The translations under genes and the position numbers were made by a program. 64,000 nt of DNA from Kuenenia sp039794105 (lineage in GTDB: Bacteria > Planctomycetota > Brocadiia > Brocadiales > Brocadiaceae): contig NZ_JBDIWA010000013.1 of NCBI RefSeq assembly GCF_039794105.1, forward strand, positions 1 through 64,000, given 5' to 3'. Positions 35,126 to 43,498 of the stretch are shown here, in pieces. Below the pieces are notes generated by a model, which saw nothing but the letters and a program-made list of their open reading frames with translations, made no database searches and was not told where the DNA came from. Positions within the stretch are counted from its first letter, which is position 1, and each line of letters opens with the position of its first letter.

Positions 35126-37765
35126 ATGGACGAAAATCAAAAAAGAGAATATCAGACCGTGATGCTTGCAGCACTATTGCATGACATAGGAAAGCTTATG
35201 CAAAGGGCTGAAGTAGAAACACTTGGGTTTGATTTTGATTCTAGGATGAAAGAATTATGTCCTTGCAATAAAGGGTATTATTCCAACCAACATGTGATTT
35301 GGACAAAATATTTTATTGATGAAATTATCAAAGAATTGCCATCTGGAATAGATAAAACTTATTTATCCGAAGTATCATCTTATCACCATAAGACAAAATC
35401 TATTGTCAACGAAGCAGATATACTTTCATCCAGCGTTGAGAGTTTTGAAGATGATGAAAAAGAACAAGAAACTCATAAAAATATGAGGTTGAATTCGATC
35501 TTTGATATTGTTCAACTAAAATATCAAATGACTGATAAAGAAGGGAAGTTTTATAGTAATTGGTATTATGAACTAAATCCTTTGGAGGCAGAAGAAGGTA
35601 TTCTTTTCCCTGTCAAAAAGGAAAATCTAAAGTCAGAGCATGGGAAGAATTTGGTATCTGAATACAAAAAACTTTGGTATGGGGATAAAGAAATAAATAT
35701 TAAAGGTTTCGAAGCTGAATTTAAAGAAATTCAACCCCTAAATTTTGACTATTATTTTAACTCTGTATATTATCTTTTGCAAAAATATACATGGTCTATC
35801 CCTAGTGCAACTAATGTATTTACGGATATATCTCTCTTTGATCATCTGAAAACTACCTCAGCAATTGCAGCTTGCTTGTATTGGTGGGAAAAAAGCAGCA
35901 AAACAAAAGACAATTCCTTTATTTTATTGGCAGTAGGCATATCTGGAATTCAGGATTTTATTTATAAAATAACGGCGGCACAAAGCATAGGTGGGATAGC
36001 TAAGAGGCTGAGAGGCAGATCGTTCTATTTAACAATGTTACCAGAACTTATGGCTAAATACCTGGTTGATAGGCTAGATTTGACCATTGCTAATATAAAT
36101 TTTTGTGGTGGTGGAGTCTTTGAACTACTTTTGCCAAATACTGAGGTAGTAAAAGACAAACTAAATAAATTTGAAGAGACAGTTAACGATTGGCTTATCA
36201 AAGAATTTTATGGAGAATTAAGTCTAATTTTAGAAAAGATAGAACTCAGTAAGCCTGAGCTTATGGAAAAATACGGTGAAAAGAAAGCCGAACTAGAAGA
36301 CAATCTCACTTTGAAAAAGAAAAGGAAATTCTCAAGGAAGTTCAAGGACAAGGACTTTATTATAAGAAAAGTGGAGAAAGAAAACAAAATTGCTATATGC
36401 AAGTCATGTAACCTCTCTTTAGTACAAAAAGCAGAAGAAATTTGTTACCAATGTAAAACTCATAGGAAGGTTGGAGAGGCTTTGGGAAAGGCTAAATACA
36501 TTATATTTACTAAAAAAGGAGATGTTAACATTAAAACGCTTGCTGGAATTCCTTTTGAATTCGGTAATGTTTATCTTTCAGATGAATTTGATAGCAGCCT
36601 AATAGATTTCATAAAACAGGGGATAATTTATGATGTCCAAAGAATAAATTACTTGGCTGATTCTAATATCAAAGGTTTTACTTTTTTAGGAAATACTCTG
36701 CCTACGGTAAATAAAACGATTAAACTAAAGTCGGAAGAAGTAAAAGATTCGCAAAATTCAGACGAGCAAGAAGGAATTGTTCGCCAAGGTCAAACGCTAT
36801 CCTTTGAATCTCTTGCAGAAATGAGTATAGGTGACAAAAAGATCGGGCTTCTGAAGATGGATATTGATTATTTGGGTTTTATCTTTTCTATGGGTTTAAA
36901 AATCTCCAGAACAGAAATTGAGCAGGAGAGAAAAAGCCTTGAGTCTATATCCCGAATATCTACCTTGAGCAGGGGGTTAATTTATTTTTTTACTGGTTAC
37001 ATAAACAATATCTGTCAGGAAGTTTTTGAAGTGTGGAAAACAGCTTCCGACAATGATTGGGCATCAAAAAACGGTGTATCAAACGAAGATATAAAAAATA
37101 TCTTCTATATTTCATATTCGGGTGGCGACGATTTGTTAATTGTTGGTCCCTGGAGCGAAATACCAATATTAGCTCAAAGAATTAATGATAAATTCAGGGC
37201 TTATACATGCCATAATCCCAATATTTCCCTTTCAGCAGGAATCTTTATTTGCAACCCCAAATATCCTATTAGTATAGCTGCGAAAAAGACGGGTGATGAG
37301 CTCGATGAAAGGTCTAAAGCATTAGGAAGAAACAGGGTTACCCTTTTCGGTGAGACAGCAGTTTGGGGTTATGAGAAGGGAGAGCGATGGAAAGCCGAGT
37401 TAGTAAGAGAAGCCGAAGAGGAAATAGTTATCAAAGGTGCGCATAAAGGAGAACCAGTAAAAGTAAAAACATTTTATGATTATTTTGAACTGGCTAATAG
37501 TTTATATGAAGGAACAAAACTGAAGGAGAATAAACTACCCAGGAGTTTTATTTACGGATTGATAATGGATTATCAAAAATATTTTGGGGATAGTGAGAAT
37601 CTCAATATTATCCCTGCTCTTGTTTATAAAATAACACGAAATGTAAAGGACGATAAAATCAAAGAAGAACTTAAAAAGAAATTAATTACCGAAGGAAATG
37701 CTGAGAGATATCTTAGGAAGATAAGATTAGTGGCAAATTATGCCTTAATGAAATCAAGGAAATAA
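35126..37765 (+). CDS. csm1: Cas10/Csm1, large subunit and cyclic oligoadenylate synthase
   Basis: 879 residues from the ATG at 35126, which follows AGAGGAAGAT. The HD nuclease motif is His19-Asp20 in LLHDIGK; two Palm domains follow, with a zinc-binding CKSCNLSL...CYQCK segment between them; the cyclase site GGDD is at 666-669 (SYSGGDDLLIVG). The C-terminal part is a helical D4 domain. Intact HD and GGDD imply ssDNA cleavage and cOA synthesis from ATP upon target RNA binding. Start of the effector core: csm2 follows after 10 bases. Confidence 0.95.
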   Translation: MDENQKREYQTVMLAALLHDIGKLMQRAEVETLGFDFDSRMKELCPCNKGYYSNQHVIWTKYFIDEIIKELPSGIDKTYLSEVSSYHHKTKSIVNEADILSSSVESFEDDEKEQETHKNMRLNSIFDIVQLKYQMTDKEGKFYSNWYYELNPLEAEEGILFPVKKENLKSEHGKNLVSEYKKLWYGDKEINIKGFEAEFKEIQPLNFDYYFNSVYYLLQKYTWSIPSATNVFTDISLFDHLKTTSAIAACLYWWEKSSKTKDNSFILLAVGISGIQDFIYKITAAQSIGGIAKRLRGRSFYLTMLPELMAKYLVDRLDLTIANINFCGGGVFELLLPNTEVVKDKLNKFEETVNDWLIKEFYGELSLILEKIELSKPELMEKYGEKKAELEDNLTLKKKRKFSRKFKDKDFIIRKVEKENKIAICKSCNLSLVQKAEEICYQCKTHRKVGEALGKAKYIIFTKKGDVNIKTLAGIPFEFGNVYLSDEFDSSLIDFIKQGIIYDVQRINYLADSNIKGFTFLGNTLPTVNKTIKLKSEEVKDSQNSDEQEGIVRQGQTLSFESLAEMSIGDKKIGLLKMDIDYLGFIFSMGLKISRTEIEQERKSLESISRISTLSRGLIYFFTGYINNICQEVFEVWKTASDNDWASKNGVSNEDIKNIFYISYSGGDDLLIVGPWSEIPILAQRINDKFRAYTCHNPNISLSAGIFICNPKYPISIAAKKTGDELDERSKALGRNRVTLFGETAVWGYEKGERWKAELVREAEEEIVIKGAHKGEPVKVKTFYDYFELANSLYEGTKLKENKLPRSFIYGLIMDYQKYFGDSENLNIIPALVYKITRNVKDDKIKEELKKKLITEGNAERYLRKIRLVANYALMKSRK

Positions 37766-37775
37766 AGGAGGTAAG

Positions 37776-38240
37776 ATGATGAAACAACCAGAGTCTATAG
37801 AGGATGTAATTAGTCAAATAAAAAGCAATGGCACTCTTAAAGAAGTATTAACGCCTGAATATTTTGCTAGAAATGATTGGGCAGCTCATAAAGTTGCAAA
37901 ATATATAATTGACGCTAAGAGGAAAGAAAAGACAGAAATGAAGGTTAATCAACTAAGAAAATTTTTTGAAAGCGTAAAATCTTTAGAAAATATATTGGTA
38001 GGAAGAAAAGGGGAATTAAAAGATGTAGAAAATTTTTCCCATAAATTTTATATGCTATTTCCAGAATTAGCTTACGCAAAGGGAAGAAGATTAATTGCAG
38101 AAAAATTTTATCAGTTAATGAAAGAGGCTTTGTCAGATGGGAAAGTAAAATTTGTAGAAGACTACAAAATTTTAGTTGAATTCTTATCCGCAATATTAGC
38201 TTACCATAAAATGGAATCTGAAACGAAAACTAAAGAATAA
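37776..38240 (+). CDS. csm2: Csm2, small subunit (Cas11)
   Basis: A 154-residue mostly helical, Lys-rich protein: LTPEYFARNDWAAHKVAKYIIDAKR..., KMEVNQLRKFFESV, FYMLFPELAYAKGRRLIAEKFYQLMKEAL, DYKILVEFLSAILAYHKM. TKMNQLRKFY...FMLxPxLAYAxGR is the Csm2 signature order. It forms the inner filament of the Csm complex. A strong AAAGGAGG site precedes two ATGs. Located between cas10 and csm3, as expected for III-A. Confidence 0.92.
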   Translation: MMKQPESIEDVISQIKSNGTLKEVLTPEYFARNDWAAHKVAKYIIDAKRKEKTEMKVNQLRKFFESVKSLENILVGRKGELKDVENFSHKFYMLFPELAYAKGRRLIAEKFYQLMKEALSDGKVKFVEDYKILVEFLSAILAYHKMESETKTKE

Positions 38241-38258
38241 ATATTGGAGGTAAACATC

Positions 38259-39128
38259 ATGTCACAAAGTACAAATTTCGATTTTAAAGGGAAGTATGTC
38301 ATTAAAGCAGATTTAAGAACAATTACTGCCCTTCATATTGGCGGTACAGAGGAAGGTTTTGAAATAGGAGGTTTAGACAATCCTGTGATTAAGGATAAAA
38401 TAACTGGTTTGCCTTATATTCCAGGTTCATCTTTAAAAGGAAAGTTGAGGAGTTTATTAGAATGGATAATCGAATATCCTGACAAAGGTACCGACCAATC
38501 CAGAATACAAAACGCTCTGAAGCTGAATAAAGAAGGAAAATGGGAAGCAAGCCCTTGCAGTTGTGGTAAATGTGATGTCTGTGTCGTCTTTGGCACATCC
38601 GCTGAAACTCACACCGAAGGTCCAACACGACTCACAGTACTGGATGCATGGCCTCAAGGACTTCTTGATACAAATGGCAAAAGAAAAAATGAATCAGAGT
38701 GGGACGGAACCATTAAACGTTGGACAGATTATATGGGTGAAAAAGTTTACACGGAGCTTAAGACTGAAAATACCATTGATAGGATTACTTCAGCAGCCAA
38801 TCCTAGAAGCATGGAACGAGTTCCAGCTGATTCTATTTTTACTGCAGAATTTATTTATGATGTTTATCAAGATAAAGATATAGAAAGACTTAAAATCCTA
38901 TTTGTAGGAATAAAATTACTAGAAGACAGTACTTTAGGAGGTAGCGGTAGTCGTGGTTCTGGAAGGGTAAGATTTGAGAATATCAAGGTTGAAAGAAGAG
39001 ATGTTAGCTATTATAGGAACGAAATGGCTGAAAAACTTGAAAAGGTAAATCAAAATACGCACAGTACCGCAAAAGATATTTTAGATAATTTTGAAAAAAT
39101 ATTTTCTTTAGTTGAGAAAAAAACATGA
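38259..39128 (+). CDS. csm3: Csm3, backbone Cas7 subunit
   Basis: 289 residues from the ATG at 38259 with GGAGG before it. The RAMP core ITALHIGGTEEGFEIGGLDNPVIKDKITGLPYIPGSSLKGKLRSLLEW includes Asp40, the position of the target-RNA-cleaving Asp in Csm3 (GxDxPVIKD). CSCGKCDVCVVFG is the usual Cys-rich zinc segment. RITSAANPRSMERVPA and GSGSRGSGRVRFENI complete the family. It coats crRNA and cuts target RNA every six nucleotides. Overlaps csm4 by ATGA. Confidence 0.95.
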   Translation: MSQSTNFDFKGKYVIKADLRTITALHIGGTEEGFEIGGLDNPVIKDKITGLPYIPGSSLKGKLRSLLEWIIEYPDKGTDQSRIQNALKLNKEGKWEASPCSCGKCDVCVVFGTSAETHTEGPTRLTVLDAWPQGLLDTNGKRKNESEWDGTIKRWTDYMGEKVYTELKTENTIDRITSAANPRSMERVPADSIFTAEFIYDVYQDKDIERLKILFVGIKLLEDSTLGGSGSRGSGRVRFENIKVERRDVSYYRNEMAEKLEKVNQNTHSTAKDILDNFEKIFSLVEKKT

Positions 39129-40192
39129 TTGAATACCTGATTAAGCTCAGACCTAAATCATCGTTTGAAATAATTCCTTCTTCTGATACCCTGTTTGGGG
39201 CTATCTGCTGGGCAATTCGAACCTTGTATGGAGAATCTGGAGATAACGGGCTAAATAATTTATTGGAAAGATTCGTCAAGAGGGAGTCTTTACCTTTTCT
39301 TGTTTCATCGACCTTCCCTTGTTTTGTCCAATATGACGAAACAGAAATATATTATTTTCCTAAGCCGGAATTACCTCCCTTGTCGAAAAATAAGCTACAA
39401 GAAATAGCGACAAAATATCAAGATAAATGGAAATTAGAGTTTGATAAACCTCATTACTCTGAGAATATCTTTTTTATTAAAACAGTATCAGAGTATAAAC
39501 GTTTTAGAAAAATTAGTTGGATTCCTCATAGCCAATTTGAAGGAATTCTCAAAGAAAGAGGAGAAAAAGATCTCTTTATAGAATTTCTTGATAACCGACA
39601 AGATTCCCCTCATATCGAATCTATTGCAGTGCAAAAGAATAAACTGGACAGATTTTCCAACTCCACTACTGGTGAAGGACAAACTTTTTACAATAATGAG
39701 ATATATTTTGGGAAAGGAATTGGTTTATATTTTCTCTTTAAGACACAAGAAATAAATTGGTTTGAGCCTGTTTTTAAGTATTTATCCGACTCAGGTATCG
39801 GAAGCAACAAAAGAATGGGCAAGAATCATTTTTGGATCGATCCATTTATTACAAGTCCGTTTAATTTCAATATTGAAAACGCCAATGGATTTGTAAGTCT
39901 TTCTCGATTTATTTCAAATCCTGCAAAGGATGAGATCGATTTTGAAACAGATGCCTTATATCAGATTAAACCCGTTCGATCAAAGGTAGAATCCAGAGAG
40001 GAATTTATGGGAGAAGACATATGGAAGAATCTAACCATGACCCTTTTAGAAGGATCTATATTTAAAACAAAAGAGCGAGCTAAAATCTACGGTGATATAG
40101 TTGAGGTAAAAGAATTAAAAGGAAAAAAGATTTACCAATATGGACTCTGTTATCCTGTGTGGGGAAAACTAGATTTTGGGGACGAAAGATGA
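39125..40192 (+). CDS. csm4: Csm4 (Cas5 group)
   Basis: 355 residues. KLRPKSSFEIIPSSDTLFGAICWAIRTLYGE is the Csm4 N-terminal RAMP motif; FSNSTTGEGQTFYNNEIYF and GIGSNKRMGKNHFWID are the second-domain loop and Gly-rich motif. It caps the 5' handle of the crRNA and contacts Cas10. Four-base overlaps with csm3 and csm5 on both sides indicate tight translational coupling. Confidence 0.93.
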   Translation: MIEYLIKLRPKSSFEIIPSSDTLFGAICWAIRTLYGESGDNGLNNLLERFVKRESLPFLVSSTFPCFVQYDETEIYYFPKPELPPLSKNKLQEIATKYQDKWKLEFDKPHYSENIFFIKTVSEYKRFRKISWIPHSQFEGILKERGEKDLFIEFLDNRQDSPHIESIAVQKNKLDRFSNSTTGEGQTFYNNEIYFGKGIGLYFLFKTQEINWFEPVFKYLSDSGIGSNKRMGKNHFWIDPFITSPFNFNIENANGFVSLSRFISNPAKDEIDFETDALYQIKPVRSKVESREEFMGEDIWKNLTMTLLEGSIFKTKERAKIYGDIVEVKELKGKKIYQYGLCYPVWGKLDFGDER

Positions 40193-41715
40193 AAATAACA
40201 AAACCGGTAAAGTTCTCTGTGAGAACCCTCACTCCCGTGCATATAGGCAATGGTAATAAATATAATGGTCTTTCTTATCTGATAGACAATGATAACAACC
40301 TTATTAAGATCGAAATTGATTTTCTATTCCAACATTTGACTTCAGAAGAACATAAAAAATTCGTTGAATGGATTGAAAGTCAATCTTTCCAACCTAGTTT
40401 GAATAGCTTTTTGGATAGTATCAAAAGAAAAGATATTATTGAAAATTTGAAAGATGAGAACAGATTCTCAAAGGTAAAGGTTGGTAAAGGATTCGACAAG
40501 AAGGAAGTTAAGGAATGCATTAATAATAGCATAAATTCTGTATTTATCCCAGGTTCATCAATAAAAGGATGCCTAAGAACTGCCCTTGCCTATAGTGTCA
40601 TTTCCTCAGATTCAAATATACTTCCAGAATTCTTTAGTAAAGAGCTTCCTTCCAAGCCTCAAAATGCTGATGAAGAGTTGATGAATACTCTTTTTAATTG
40701 CGGTGTTAAAAAGAAAGACGGGGAAATTGATTACAGGGATTCAAAATATGATCTATTGAAACTCTTGAAAGTTTCAGATACCCAAAACCTTAGTTATGAT
40801 CAATGCATAAAAATATATCCCTACAACATATTTACCAAGAAAAAAGGTGGTGAATTACTGCCTAAACAAAAAGAAGATTTATACCTTGAAACAATACAAG
40901 AAGATTTCAAAGGTTTTACGGTAGAAATTTCAGTTGATAAAAACCTCCTCTTTGAAGCCCACAAATTGGAGACATTGCGGGAATGGATAGGTCTAAATGA
41001 AAAATTTGAGAAGATATTTGGTTTAAAGTTGTCTCAAGTGAAAAGGGACAATATTCAAGAGACAGAAAATATCATAATCACAAAACTATCAGAAGCAACA
41101 AAAAGCTTTTCCAAGTCCGTTATCGCCTATTATAAAAAACTGTGGGATGGACAAATGCAATTTTTCTTACATAAAAACTGTAACTCTGCAGTTGGTGAAG
41201 ATTTTAAAAATCCTGCTAAGAAATATTGTGAAAGATGCAGGATGGGTAATCTTACTAAAAGTGATTTAAATACTATCAGTCTTAAAGAACTTCAAAGCAA
41301 GTATTCGTGCTTGGAAAATATAATAAAAGGTCAAAATGATAATTTTTACTTAGTATTAGGATTCGGTTCTGGTTTTGTAGGGATAACGCTTGTAGAACTG
41401 CTAAATGATAATCAAATAGATAGAATCAGAGAGAAATACGAATTAGGCAAAAACAAATATGAGATTTATTGTAAAAATTGTAATACTGCAATCCAGACTT
41501 TATGGGAAACTAAAGCCAATATTTGGAAAACTTATAACAGAATAAAAAGATGCCCTAAATGTGCGCTAAGTTTTAGCGAGAAGCAAAATAAAAATAAAAA
41601 AGGCAAAAGGATAGTAGATCTCCTTAAACCTTTTCCTAAAACCCAACGTATAGCTTATAAAAACAGCTTGCCTTCTATGCCATTTGGCTGGATAGAGCTT
41701 TCGCTTTATGAATGA
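40189..41715 (+). CDS. csm5: Csm5 with two Cys clusters
   Basis: 508 residues from the ATG overlapping the csm4 stop. VRTLTPVHIGNGNKYNGLSYLID is the Csm5 start; IPGSSIKGCLRTALAY is the RAMP Gly-loop. Csm5 of model III-A systems is about 350-400 residues, so this one is long. The extra length includes a Cys/His cluster (NCNSAV...KYCERCRMG) and a C-terminal zinc-ribbon-like pair (YCKNCNTAIQTLWETK...RCPKCAL). These inserts may bind nucleic acid or partners. It caps the 3' end of the complex and recruits nucleases for crRNA trimming. Confidence 0.9.
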   Translation: MKITKPVKFSVRTLTPVHIGNGNKYNGLSYLIDNDNNLIKIEIDFLFQHLTSEEHKKFVEWIESQSFQPSLNSFLDSIKRKDIIENLKDENRFSKVKVGKGFDKKEVKECINNSINSVFIPGSSIKGCLRTALAYSVISSDSNILPEFFSKELPSKPQNADEELMNTLFNCGVKKKDGEIDYRDSKYDLLKLLKVSDTQNLSYDQCIKIYPYNIFTKKKGGELLPKQKEDLYLETIQEDFKGFTVEISVDKNLLFEAHKLETLREWIGLNEKFEKIFGLKLSQVKRDNIQETENIIITKLSEATKSFSKSVIAYYKKLWDGQMQFFLHKNCNSAVGEDFKNPAKKYCERCRMGNLTKSDLNTISLKELQSKYSCLENIIKGQNDNFYLVLGFGSGFVGITLVELLNDNQIDRIREKYELGKNKYEIYCKNCNTAIQTLWETKANIWKTYNRIKRCPKCALSFSEKQNKNKKGKRIVDLLKPFPKTQRIAYKNSLPSMPFGWIELSLYE

Positions 41716-41775
41716 ATCTAAACTCACCATTTTTACAACTAAAAGTCAATACTCACTAATAAAGGAATGAATATT

Positions 41776-42282
41776 ATGTTAAATTTTTTTAATAACTTAG
41801 CTACAGCCTTTGATGTATATACTATAATCTGGATTCTAATATCCAATGTGATTTTATTTTTTTGTTTTTTCAGGTTTTTCTTTCTAAAGGAAAGAAGATT
41901 GTTTAAAAATAGGAAAAGACCAATAATGATCTTTAAATCAAGAGATCAAAGTATGGAGCTTGAAACAAAACTTTTAAGAGATAGCAAGTTTTTTAACATA
42001 CCAGAAGACCCCACCGACAAACACCAAAATACGGATCGCATAAAGAACCATGGTTTAATTATTGTAGGATATTCACCCGGAATGGATGGATTTCAAAATA
42101 TATTATCAGCTTCAAAAAGCAAACAAATACCGATTATAATATACGCTGCTCCTGGAGCAATTACTGAAGAAGATTATAAAGAAATATGCAAATACTCTTA
42201 CCATTCAATATGTAATCTACCATTAAGACTTGTTAACGACGTTTTTACAATCTTATCGACATTTCCACATGGGAAGAAATAA
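41776..42282 (+). CDS. Membrane protein with Rossmann-like cytosolic domain, CRISPR-linked
   Basis: 168 residues from the ATG at 41776 (GGA nine bases upstream). One hydrophobic helix (IIWILISNVILFFCFFRFFFL, about residues 17-37) is followed by a basic patch KERRLFKNRKR, so the rest faces the cytosol. The soluble part begins with a strand RPIMIFKS, then helix, then HGLIIVGYSPGMDGFQNILSASKSKQIPIIIYAAPGAI and ICNLPLRLVNDVFTILS, the alternation of a flavodoxin/TIR/CARF-type fold. No diagnostic TIR Glu or CARF motif is seen, so the family is not assigned. It lies 60 bases after csm5 and before the SAVED-like membrane gene. Candidate membrane effector or sensor. Confidence 0.6.
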   Translation: MLNFFNNLATAFDVYTIIWILISNVILFFCFFRFFFLKERRLFKNRKRPIMIFKSRDQSMELETKLLRDSKFFNIPEDPTDKHQNTDRIKNHGLIIVGYSPGMDGFQNILSASKSKQIPIIIYAAPGAITEEDYKEICKYSYHSICNLPLRLVNDVFTILSTFPHGKK

Positions 42283-42378
42283 CTTTAACGAATAACATCG
42301 GAGGGAGGAATAAAGGGAGGAATAAAAGAATAATAAAGCCATTAGTAATTACCTTCTCACCTTCACTTTATCTTTATC

Positions 42379-42563
42379 TCCGTTCGGGCTGACCTGACGT
42401 AGAAGGGATTGCGATCGAGCAGCTTCCGCTACACGTGCTTTGTTACGACTAATGAAGATTCTTGACCTAATGAATAAGGGATTGCGACAGAGTAATCAGA
42501 TCATCCTCGTCAAAGATATTGCTCGTGTGAGAAACATTGACCTGATGAATAAGGGATTTAAGA
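42379..42563 (+). CRISPR. Decayed three-repeat CRISPR array
   Basis: Three diverged copies of the 37-base repeat of the 45813 array at 42379-42415 (only the 3' 26 bases well kept), 42452-42488 (29 of 37 identical) and 42527-42563 (about 29 of 37). Intervening spacers are 36 and 38 bases. All keep the TTGACCT/TGACCT and AAGGGATT blocks. It has no recognised leader and lies between two membrane-protein genes; likely an old array, perhaps no longer processed. Confidence 0.75.
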
Positions 42564-42697
42564 TCGTGAGGCGTGACTGTCAACGTGTCTATAACTTTGG
42601 GTGTAAACGTATTGCTAAATTAGGCTCCTAACATCAGTAAGGCTTACTATTCAAATAAATACCGTAAAGTCTCGTGAGAAAGGGAGAGGGTCTTTCA

Positions 42698-43246
42698 ATG
42701 TGGGATTTAATTAAAAAATTTGTAGAATCACTTGAGCCTTTTGAGAGTATTATCAGCATTATCACAATGATTTTTGCTGGTTATGCCTCTTTTCGTCTTA
42801 TGATGCAAAATAGAAGATTAAAGGAACTCGCAAGGACTGCTCCAAAGATTGAAAATTTTCAGGATAAAATTAAATTTTATGAAGGGGTGCAAACCTGTAA
42901 TCCCATTGCTCTAGCCTTGTCACTTGTACCTCAAACGCCATCTATTAAAAAAGATGTAGAACAATTTTTGAATACCATGGGTTGGAAAATGGAGGTAGAC
43001 GAAATTAATATGAACGGCATAAATTCCCAAAGCGACATAGAGACATTGATTAATCGACTAAGAGAAAAAAGGCATCTCTTTGATCTTCAGGGAAACACAG
43101 AAGTTCATCTATTCATACAAGGCCCTGTAGTTTCAGGCATTTTATCAGGCGCTATGTTTGATCACTGGAAGCCAGTAAAACTTTACCACAAATCTACTCC
43201 ATCCGTTCCGGCGGTTTACCAATACTGGTGTCCACTAATTAAGTAG
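42698..43246 (+). CDS. Membrane-anchored SAVED-like protein
   Basis: 182 residues from the ATG at 42698, seven bases after GGAGAGG. One hydrophobic segment (ESIISIITMIFAGYASFRLMM, about residues 12-32) is followed by basic residues, so the rest is cytosolic. The C-terminal part EVHLFIQGPVVSGILSGAMFDHWKPVKLYHK...YWCPLI resembles the end of SAVED domains, which bind cyclic oligonucleotides in CBASS and some type III CRISPR effectors; the preceding GVQTCNPIALALSLVPQTPSIKKDVEQFL may be its first half. Ten bases separate it from csx3. Probably senses cOA made by Cas10 at the membrane. Assignment is by eye and needs profile confirmation. Confidence 0.55.
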   Translation: MWDLIKKFVESLEPFESIISIITMIFAGYASFRLMMQNRRLKELARTAPKIENFQDKIKFYEGVQTCNPIALALSLVPQTPSIKKDVEQFLNTMGWKMEVDEINMNGINSQSDIETLINRLREKRHLFDLQGNTEVHLFIQGPVVSGILSGAMFDHWKPVKLYHKSTPSVPAVYQYWCPLIK

Positions 43247-43256
43247 GAACATTGAC

Positions 43257-43496
43257 GTGGTTATAATTGATCTTGATATTTTTTATAGTAATATTGCGAA
43301 ATTAAGTGATTTACCTGTTTATATTCAGAAAGCCCTTGAACAAGCCGGCGAAGGAAACGAAGTTGTTTTGACTGGCAGCGCCCCTGTTTGGCTTTATTTA
43401 GCGGTTGCTCATGCTTTGCACGGAAAAGCAAAGAAATTGATCTATCGTTCACCTGTTACCGGTGATGTTGTCATATTTGATCATGACCCATTCTGA
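43257..43496 (+). CDS. csx3: Csx3-type cyclic oligoadenylate ring nuclease
   Basis: 79 residues, GTG start. The C-terminal half NEVVLTGSAPVWLYLAVAHALHGKAKKLIYRSPVTGDVVIFDH matches the Csx3/Crn3 core (G-x-x-P-hydrophobic-W-L, then the AH pair). Csx3 folds as a distant CARF homologue and degrades cA4 as a tetramer sandwich, thus switching off type III signalling. It is shorter than the archaeal Csx3 (about 110), lacking the C-terminal extension. Two bases separate its stop from the reverse-transcriptase start. Its presence is strong evidence that this locus uses cyclic oligoadenylate. Confidence 0.75.
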   Translation: MVIIDLDIFYSNIAKLSDLPVYIQKALEQAGEGNEVVLTGSAPVWLYLAVAHALHGKAKKLIYRSPVTGDVVIFDHDPF

Positions 43497-43498
43497 GT

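Noticed and set aside
42440..42631. 63-codon frame MLRLMKILDLMNKG...
   Set aside because: It reads through the decayed CRISPR repeats; the repeated DLMNKG is repeat DNA translated.
43261..43452. Minus-strand frame opposite csx3
   Set aside because: The plus frame has a family match and fits the operon; the minus frame has none.
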